Assembly (NCBI GenBank): GCA_014523625.1
Contig: JAATVP010000040.1
Coordinates: 1-10,489, forward strand
DNA from: Nitrososphaerales archaeon TH5896
GTDB lineage: Archaea > Thermoproteota > Nitrososphaeria > Nitrososphaerales > Nitrososphaeraceae
Length of the DNA: 10,489 bases
Direction of reading: 5' to 3'
This document shows positions 5,942 to 10,489 of the stretch, one piece after another (position 1 is the first letter of the stretch; every line of letters begins with the position of its first letter). A program made the translations under genes and the position numbers. A model generated the notes under the pieces. That model searched no databases and was not told where the DNA came from. It saw only the letters and a program-made list of their open reading frames with translations.

Positions 5942-5944
5942 TCG

Positions 5945-7351
5945 GTGCTTAAAAACAAAATGAAAGGTGAGCATAGACCAAAGCTATTTGGAACTAATGG
6001 AGTTAGAGGAATTTTCGGTCAAGACCTTAGTCTCGAATTCATAATCAAAGTTTCTCGTTCATTAGGGTCGTTTTTTGAAAAAGGACCGCTCTTGGTCGGT
6101 TTTGATGGACGAATATCTAGTCCGGTAATTTCCAAAATCGTCTCTGCGACGCTTAATTCTTCTGGAAAGGATACCTCTATTGCAGGCCTCCTGCCTACCC
6201 CATGTTTGCAGTACGCGACCAAGCACTTCGGTTATCCAGGTGGCATCATGATTACTGCTTCACATAATCCCCCCGAATACAATGGAATTAAAGCTATCGC
6301 AAATGATGGGGTGGAAATTTCAAGAGATGAGGAGTCAAAAATAGAGCTCAATTTTAATTCTGGTGAAATCCAGCCTGTTAGGAAAATAGGGCAAGAAAGC
6401 AATGACGATAGGGTAATTCCATCATATGTAGATTCTGCTATCCAAGTTGTCAAGTCTGAAAAAATTTACTCAAAAGGGTTCAAGATAGTGATGGATATAG
6501 GAAATGGGACGCAAGCATTTGTCGCCCCTATTATAGCTCAGAAACTCGGGTGTAAGGTTTTGACTGTGAACGGTAATATAGACGGTAACTTTCCTGGGAG
6601 GGGTTCTGAACCCACCCTCACTAACCTAGGTACTCTTACTTCGCTCGTAAGGTCTACTAATGCAGATTTTGGGGTGGCGTACGATGGCGACGGAGATCGA
6701 AGCATATTTTGCGATGAACATGGACAAATTATTTGGGGTGATAAATTAGGGGCATCACTAATAGCGTACCTATTAAAGAATGGCTATGAAGGGACGGATA
6801 TCGTTTGTCCGGTGAATACTACGATGATAGTTAGTCTTGTCGCACAGAATGAGGGATCTAAAGTCATTCATACTAAAGTGGGAAGCGTAGAAGTTTCCCG
6901 AGAGATGATTAAACGAAATGCGGTGCTAGGGCTTGAAGAAAATGGTGGTTTCATGAATGCGAGATTAAATTGTGTTCGCGATGGGGCATTAACTACACTA
7001 TTAGTTTTAGAAATGTTATCATCAAATTCTAGAAAGAGGCAACTTTCCAGTGAGATCATGGATCTTCCTAATATCTTTCAGTACAAGTCTAAATTCCATT
7101 GTGAATCATTAGAGCTCGCTGCCCGTGTCGTTGAGTCTTGTTCAAGTCATGGAAGCAATCTCAGAGTAGAGAATCTTGACGGGGTCAAGATCTGGATTGA
7201 CGAGGAGACTTGGGTGATGGTAAGAGCAAGTGGCACTGAGCCACTAATTAGGATATATGCAGAATCGACAGATAAAGACCTTTTGGACTCCAAGGTACGC
7301 GAATACACTAACGTTATTAGAAGCGTGCTGGACAGTGACGAAATTACATAG
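5945..7351 (+). CDS. glmM: Phosphoglucosamine mutase / phosphohexomutase
   Basis: An alpha-D-phosphohexomutase of 468 residues (463 from the inner ATG), the usual archaeal length. All four functional loops are present: phosphoserine loop ITASHNPPEYNG with catalytic S106, Mg-binding YDGDGDR (D247, D249, D251), sugar-specificity loop LEENGGFM (E331-G335), and phosphate-binding VRASGTEPLIR (426-436). The opening KLFGTNGVRG is typical of GlmM-type enzymes, which convert glucosamine-6-P to glucosamine-1-P for UDP-GlcNAc used in N-glycans. Archaeal paralogues also act on glucose or mannose phosphates, so substrate is inferred. The open frame starts at GTG 5945, but ATG at 5960-5962 is the more likely start: it lies about 27 bp beyond the TATA-like box, giving a leaderless mRNA. 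An inverted repeat overlaps that promoter. Confidence 0.93.
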   Translation: MLKNKMKGEHRPKLFGTNGVRGIFGQDLSLEFIIKVSRSLGSFFEKGPLLVGFDGRISSPVISKIVSATLNSSGKDTSIAGLLPTPCLQYATKHFGYPGGIMITASHNPPEYNGIKAIANDGVEISRDEESKIELNFNSGEIQPVRKIGQESNDDRVIPSYVDSAIQVVKSEKIYSKGFKIVMDIGNGTQAFVAPIIAQKLGCKVLTVNGNIDGNFPGRGSEPTLTNLGTLTSLVRSTNADFGVAYDGDGDRSIFCDEHGQIIWGDKLGASLIAYLLKNGYEGTDIVCPVNTTMIVSLVAQNEGSKVIHTKVGSVEVSREMIKRNAVLGLEENGGFMNARLNCVRDGALTTLLVLEMLSSNSRKRQLSSEIMDLPNIFQYKSKFHCESLELAARVVESCSSHGSNLRVENLDGVKIWIDEETWVMVRASGTEPLIRIYAESTDKDLLDSKVREYTNVIRSVLDSDEIT

Positions 7352-7366
7352 CACTATCATGGATAA

Positions 7367-7378
7367 CATATTTAATAC
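7367..7378 (+). promoter_or_regulatory. TATA box of the rpl7ae-infB operon
   Basis: CATATTTAATAC lies 15 bp after the glmM stop. Transcription is predicted near 7398, giving a leader of about 35 nt before rpl7ae, long enough to hold the ribosome binding site and the stem-loop at 7406-7423. Confidence 0.5.
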
Positions 7379-7405
7379 TCCACGGATCTCATATAGAAGA
7401 ATCGA

Positions 7406-7423
7406 GATGATCCCAGAGGGTGA
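7406..7423 (+). promoter_or_regulatory. Kink-turn-like stem-loop overlapping the rpl7ae Shine-Dalgarno
   Basis: The leader reads GATGATCCC-AGA-GGGTGA. CCC (7412-7414) pairs with GGG (7418-7420) around an AGA loop. Flanking this are a U-U pair (7411/7421) and then tandem G-A and A-G pairs (7409-7410 with 7422-7423), the exact order found in box C/D kink-turns, with GAT (7406-7408) as the 3-nt bulge. The outer stem is weak (A7405-U7424, G7404-U7425). The 3' strand contains GAGGGTGAT, the ribosome binding site, ending 8 nt before the ATG. L7Ae, encoded next, is a kink-turn-binding protein. Confidence 0.4.
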
Positions 7424-7432
7424 TTATTTAAA

Positions 7433-7816
7433 ATGAGTAGACCATACTACGTCAAATTCGAGACACCTAAAGACCTTGTAAATGTGATATATGAGGCAGT
7501 TAGAGTGGCTAAGCAGAGTGGAAAGGTACGAAGGGGAACTAATGAGACTACAAAGTCCATTGAACGAGGAAATACAAAATTAGTAGTCATTGCAGAGAAC
7601 GTGGAACCACCTGAAGTTGTCGCGCATCTGCCAATTTTGTGCGAAGAGAGAAATGCGCCTTATATTTTTGTTCCAAGTAAGGAACAACTCGGAGCTTCAT
7701 TGGGTATGGACGTCGGGTCAGCGGCTGCGACTATCCTGGATCCAGGTGAAGCTCAGACTATTGTGGAGCAAGTTCTTAATTCCATCCAACCTCTAAGAGA
7801 CAAGAGAAAGGAATAG
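7433..7816 (+). CDS. rpl7ae: 50S ribosomal protein L7Ae
   Basis: L7Ae binds kink-turns and is shared by the large ribosomal subunit, box C/D and H/ACA guide RNPs, and archaeal RNase P. The 127 residues match the archaeal family length. They include the RNA-binding stretch [15 protein letters not shown] (about 32-46), where G-x-N-E-x-T-K contacts the sheared G-A pairs, and the later [18 protein letters not shown] (about 70-87), whose hydrophobic turn holds the flipped-out base. ATG 7433 is preceded by the Shine-Dalgarno GAGGGTGAT 8 nt upstream. It heads a tight operon, with rps28e starting 8 bp after its stop. Confidence 0.97.
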   Translation: MSRPYYVKFETPKDLVNVIYEAVRVAKQSGKVRRGTNETTKSIERGNTKLVVIAENVEPPEVVAHLPILCEERNAPYIFVPSKEQLGASLGMDVGSAAATILDPGEAQTIVEQVLNSIQPLRDKRKE

Positions 7817-7824
7817 AGGAAAAT

Positions 7825-8040
7825 ATGAGCAAGTCATCGGAAGAGAGGATAAATCCAGCAGAGGTAATCCAGATAGTAGGTCGAACAGGAATTGCAGGAG
7901 AGGTTATTCAAGTTAGAGTGAGAATCCTTGAGGGTAAGGACAAAGGCCGAATCCTGACAAGGAATGTCAAAGGATCAATAAGAATGAACGATATATTGAT
8001 GCTACGAGAAACTGAGCGCGAAGCTCGAAAAATAAAGTAA
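7825..8040 (+). CDS. rps28e: 30S ribosomal protein S28e
   Basis: A 71-residue small-subunit protein of archaea and eukaryotes with an OB-like beta barrel near the mRNA exit channel. It shows the family features [20 protein letters not shown], the middle [16 protein letters not shown] and the highly conserved tail [12 protein letters not shown]. The start ATG follows AGAGGAAA, which overlaps the rpl7ae stop and serves as Shine-Dalgarno. Second gene of the operon. Confidence 0.97.
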   Translation: MSKSSEERINPAEVIQIVGRTGIAGEVIQVRVRILEGKDKGRILTRNVKGSIRMNDILMLRETEREARKIK

Positions 8041-8073
8041 GGTCTAGTGTATTTTAGAGGTGTTAGACTAGCC
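8041..8073 (+). promoter_or_regulatory. Hairpin presenting the rpl24e ribosome binding site
   Basis: GG-T-CTAGT (8041-8048) pairs with ACTAGCC (8067-8073): 7 bp with one bulged T. The 18-nt loop holds the Shine-Dalgarno AGAGGTG (8056-8062). The stem ends 1 nt before the rpl24e ATG and begins right after the rps28e stop. It would bring a Shine-Dalgarno that lies 12 nt away closer to the start, or control initiation. Confidence 0.35.
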
Positions 8074-8074
8074 A

Positions 8075-8290
8075 ATGAGTAAATCAGCAACTTCATTGCG
8101 TAATTGTTCCTTTTGCGGAAAACACATTCCTCCAAGTCAGGGGATAATGTTGGTTCGTAATGATGGGTCGATACAATGGACATGTTCATCCAAATGCAAG
8201 AAAAATCTGAGAGAACTAAAGAGGGATCCGAGGAAACTGAAATGGACAAAGAAGTACATGAAAGGTGGTATTAGAAAGGGGAAGGGTTAA
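8075..8290 (+). CDS. rpl24e: 50S ribosomal protein L24e
   Basis: A 71-residue zinc-ribbon ribosomal protein of archaea and eukaryotes, at the subunit interface. C11-x2-C14 ([14 protein letters not shown]) and C37-x3-C41 (TCSSKCKKN) are the four zinc ligands, followed by the conserved basic segment [14 protein letters not shown]. The start is ATG 8075 with AGAGGTG 12 nt upstream inside a hairpin loop. It is followed 4 nt after its stop by the likely start of ndk. Confidence 0.97.
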   Translation: MSKSATSLRNCSFCGKHIPPSQGIMLVRNDGSIQWTCSSKCKKNLRELKRDPRKLKWTKKYMKGGIRKGKG

Positions 8291-8294
8291 CTTC

Positions 8295-8702
8295 TTGGGA
8301 GAGCGAACTCTTGTTGTTATTAAACCAGATGCAATAAAGAGAAAATTAGCTGGAAAAATAATTTCCAGGTTTGAAGAAAAGGGATTCACTATCGAGAATC
8401 TGAAGTCCTACTCATTTACCAAGGAAAAAGCTGAAGAGTTTTATTCGGCTCATAGCAATAAACCATTTTTCAATGAATTGGTTTCTTTTATAACCTCTGG
8501 CCCTACAATGGCGTTAATTCTGGACGGTAACAGTGCTATAAACTCAGTTCGAATAATGATAGGTTCAACAAAATCATATGAAGCGGCTTCCGGTACAATC
8601 CGAGGGGATCTAGCCCTTAACGTAACAGATAACATAGTCCATGCATCCGATTCGTATGAAAGCTTCATAAAAGAGGCTAGAGTGATTTTTGATAGGCTTT
8701 AA
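8295..8702 (+). CDS. ndk: Nucleoside diphosphate kinase
   Basis: Ndk transfers the gamma-phosphate of ATP to NDPs through a phospho-histidine. The protein has the full set of motifs: ERTLVVIKPDAIKR, HSNKPFFNELVSF, SGPTMALIL, SGTIRGDLAL, and the active-site NIVHASDS with the catalytic His; Ala replaces the more common Gly after it, which other Ndks share. I place the start at TTG 8295-8297, giving 135 residues beginning MGERTLVVIKPDA, because family members begin two to four residues before ERT. The frame is open back to a GTG at 8265 inside rpl24e, but that would add a ten-residue extension. AAGGGGAAGGG (8276-8286) is a plausible ribosome binding site. Its stop is immediately followed by the infB start. 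Confidence 0.95.
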   Translation: MGERTLVVIKPDAIKRKLAGKIISRFEEKGFTIENLKSYSFTKEKAEEFYSAHSNKPFFNELVSFITSGPTMALILDGNSAINSVRIMIGSTKSYEAASGTIRGDLALNVTDNIVHASDSYESFIKEARVIFDRL

Positions 8703-10489
8703 GTGGCACTCAGGCATCCAGTCGTAGTTGTATTAGGTCATGTAGACTCCGGTAAAACCTCTTTATTGGATAAGGTTAGAGGAACGGCCGTTCAAGCTAG
8801 GGAGGCAGGAGGAATCACCCAACATATTGGCGCAAGTTTTTTCCCGATTGATACAATTAAAAGAGTAACAGGAGACCTATTTAACAAGATTTCAACTACT
8901 GATTCACAGATCCCCGGAATTTTGGTGATAGATACTCCTGGTCATGAAGTCTTTGCTACTCTGAGAGTAAGAGGAGGTTCAGCAGCCGACATTGCGATAA
9001 TTGTGGTAGACGCTAACAAGGGTTTCGAAGCTCAGACAGAGGAAAGCATTGATATCTTAAAGACAAGAAAGGTTCCATTTGTTATCGCACTGAATAAGGT
9101 GGATACCGTTAGTGGATGGCGTAACGATCTGGGGGGAGATTCAATAAGTAAGGCTGTGAGTATGCAGGATAAGTCAGTTCAAACTGCGCTGGATGAAATG
9201 ATCTACAATGTCGTCGGCTCACTTTCAATGTCCGGATACAATTCAGAGGCGTTCTGGCGAATCAAGAACTTTACTAAGGAAGTGGCAATAGTGCCGGTCA
9301 GTGCAAGAACTGGGGTGGGAATACCTGAGTTACTTGCTGTTCTTATCGGATTAACCCAGCAATACTTGGGTCGAAAATTAGAACGACACGAAGAGGAGGG
9401 AAGAGGGATCGTCTTGGAGATCAACGAAGAGGTAGGCTTGGGACCGGCAGCCAACGTAATACTTTTTGATGGAACACTTCGACAGGGATGTAGTATCATA
9501 GTCGCTAAGAGAAATAACGCAGTAGTAACGCGTGTGAAGGCGATTCTTCTTCCCAAGCCACTTGATGAAATGAGAGACCCTAGAGATAAATTTAGACACG
9601 TGTCAGAGGTAATTTCTGCCGCCGGGGTAAAAATCACTTCGCCAGACCTCACCGGTGTCATGGCTGGAAGTCCACTTTTTGTCCTAAATCAGAAGGAAGA
9701 CGAGGCTCGATTTCGAGCAATTGTCGAGGCTGAAATTAAGAACACTTTCGTGAATAAGGATATCAATGGGGTGACTATGAAATGTGACACCATAGGTTCC
9801 ATTGAAGCCATTAGTGACCTCCTTGTAAAACAAAAGGTTCCCATAAGAATCTCGGACATAGGGCACGTCACCAAGAGGGACGTCATCGAGGCTTCGGCAG
9901 TAAGGGAGAAGGATAGATATTTGGGAGTGATTTTGGCGTTTAATGTTAGAGTCCTAGATGATGCCCTTAGGGAGGCCCAGGAGCGTCAAGTCATGATTTT
10001 TAATGAGAAAATAATCTACAATCTTGTGAGAAGCTATCTTGACTGGACAGCTTACCAGAAAGATCATCAAGACGTAATCATGTTTAATGAAATTCCACCA
10101 GTCTGCAAATTTCAGTTCTTAAAAAACTTTGTATTCAGACGTAACGATCCTGCAGTATTCGGAGCCGAGATACTAGTTGGAAAATTAAGACAAAAAATTC
10201 CTGTGATCAATGAGGAAGGCAAAAAAATAGGTGCCATCCATCAAATACAGCAAAGCGGTAAGACTATTGAGGAAGCTAGCAAAGGTATGCAGGTCGCAGT
10301 TTCTATTCGAGGTCCCACCATTGGACGACAGATTAATGAAGGAGACGTATTCTACACTGATTTGCACAGCAAACACGCAAAATTACTTAATGAACGTTTC
10401 ACACAAAGGCTTACTGAAGAAGAGATGGAAGTTCTGAATCATGTTGTATCTATGAAAAGGAAAGATGACGAGCTTTTTGGCTACATTTG
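8703..10489 (+). CDS. infB: Translation initiation factor aIF5B (3' partial)
   Basis: The archaeal homologue of eIF5B/IF2, a GTPase promoting subunit joining and initiator-tRNA placement. It starts with GTG directly after the ndk stop (MALRHPVVVLGHVDSGKT) and gives 595 residues before the window ends; archaeal aIF5B is about 590-600, so the stop should lie just outside. GTPase motifs: G1 GHVDSGKT (11-18), switch 1 GGITQHIGA (36-44, T39), G3 DTPGHE (77-82, catalytic H81), G4 NKVD (131-134), G5 SAR (200-202). Domain II follows with GIVLEINEEVGLGPAANVIL, then domain III, and domain IV near the end (KIPVINEEGKKIGAIHQIQ, SIRGPTIGRQINEGD). The short N-terminus without extension is the archaeal form. 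Ser15 replaces the usual His of GHVDHGKT. Confidence 0.97.
   Translation, partial: MALRHPVVVVLGHVDSGKTSLLDKVRGTAVQAREAGGITQHIGASFFPIDTIKRVTGDLFNKISTTDSQIPGILVIDTPGHEVFATLRVRGGSAADIAIIVVDANKGFEAQTEESIDILKTRKVPFVIALNKVDTVSGWRNDLGGDSISKAVSMQDKSVQTALDEMIYNVVGSLSMSGYNSEAFWRIKNFTKEVAIVPVSARTGVGIPELLAVLIGLTQQYLGRKLERHEEEGRGIVLEINEEVGLGPAANVILFDGTLRQGCSIIVAKRNNAVVTRVKAILLPKPLDEMRDPRDKFRHVSEVISAAGVKITSPDLTGVMAGSPLFVLNQKEDEARFRAIVEAEIKNTFVNKDINGVTMKCDTIGSIEAISDLLVKQKVPIRISDIGHVTKRDVIEASAVREKDRYLGVILAFNVRVLDDALREAQERQVMIFNEKIIYNLVRSYLDWTAYQKDHQDVIMFNEIPPVCKFQFLKNFVFRRNDPAVFGAEILVGKLRQKIPVINEEGKKIGAIHQIQQSGKTIEEASKGMQVAVSIRGPTIGRQINEGDVFYTDLHSKHAKLLNERFTQRLTEEEMEVLNHVVSMKRKDDELFGYI

Larger units (their letters stand above)
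5311..5944. other. 634 bp stretch without a recognised gene
   Basis: Apart from the tRNA promoter at its left end and the glmM promoter at its right end, I find no reading frame worth calling and no tRNA. It is AT-rich. It holds a 7-bp direct repeat GTTCGGC at 5790-5796 and 5803-5809, and a T7 tract at 5840-5846 that could end a plus-strand transcript starting within the gap. An unannotated non-coding RNA is possible, but I see no signature of SRP RNA or RNase P RNA. Confidence 0.5.

Noticed and set aside
7404..7425. Reading the rpl7ae leader stem as a transcription terminator of glmM
   Set aside because: The stem is only 3 GC pairs, has no T-run, and lies downstream of the rpl7ae TATA box.
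9203..9661. 152-residue minus-strand reading frame
   Set aside because: It lies entirely antisense within infB, whose GTPase and domain II motifs are unambiguous; low-complexity Ser/Thr/Pro/Leu content is typical of an antisense shadow.
1..10489. CRISPR array, insertion sequence, integrase or toxin-antitoxin genes
   Set aside because: No regularly spaced repeats, terminal inverted repeats with transposase, or such protein motifs were seen on either strand.

Overview
The window is archaeal. It carries LSm, L37e, L7Ae, S28e, L24e and aIF5B, which bacteria lack. It also has TATA-like boxes about 25-30 bp before several transcription starts, TTG/GTG starts, and an intron-bearing type II tRNA gene. 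Gene content, AT-rich composition and protein style fit the Nitrososphaerota (Thaumarchaeota); that placement is inference and no marker was aligned.

Layout. At 3-443 (+) lies the 3' end of a hydantoinase/dihydropyrimidinase-like amidohydrolase. A 391 bp stretch follows with one doubtful hydrophobic mini-ORF. A minus-strand block at 835-2941 reads lsm, rpl37e, an unrecognised membrane-anchored coiled-coil protein, then rpiA. Two more minus-strand genes, each with its own promoter-like sequence, are a creatininase-family hydrolase (3103-3810; possible ArfB-type deformylase) and a PurU-like formyl-THF deformylase (3884-4759). Divergent from purU is a 70-residue AN1-like zinc-finger protein (4942-5154). 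A minus-strand tRNA-Leu gene with an intron (5167-5310) comes next, then a 634 bp gene-free stretch.

The right half is all plus strand. glmM (phosphohexomutase) is at 5945-7351. After it comes the compact translation cluster rpl7ae - rps28e - rpl24e - ndk - infB (aIF5B) at 7433-10489, with infB running off the right edge close to its expected stop.

The window is mostly housekeeping: RNA and ribosome components, nucleotide supply (RpiA for ribose-5-P, PurU for formate, Ndk for NTPs) and sugar-phosphate metabolism (GlmM). No mobile element, CRISPR array or defence system is visible. The points most worth a second look are a box C/D-type kink-turn-like element overlapping the L7Ae ribosome binding site, a strong hairpin just before the coiled-coil gene, inverted repeats at the glmM and purU promoters, the odd anticodon arm of the tRNA-Leu gene, and the unknown coiled-coil protein.
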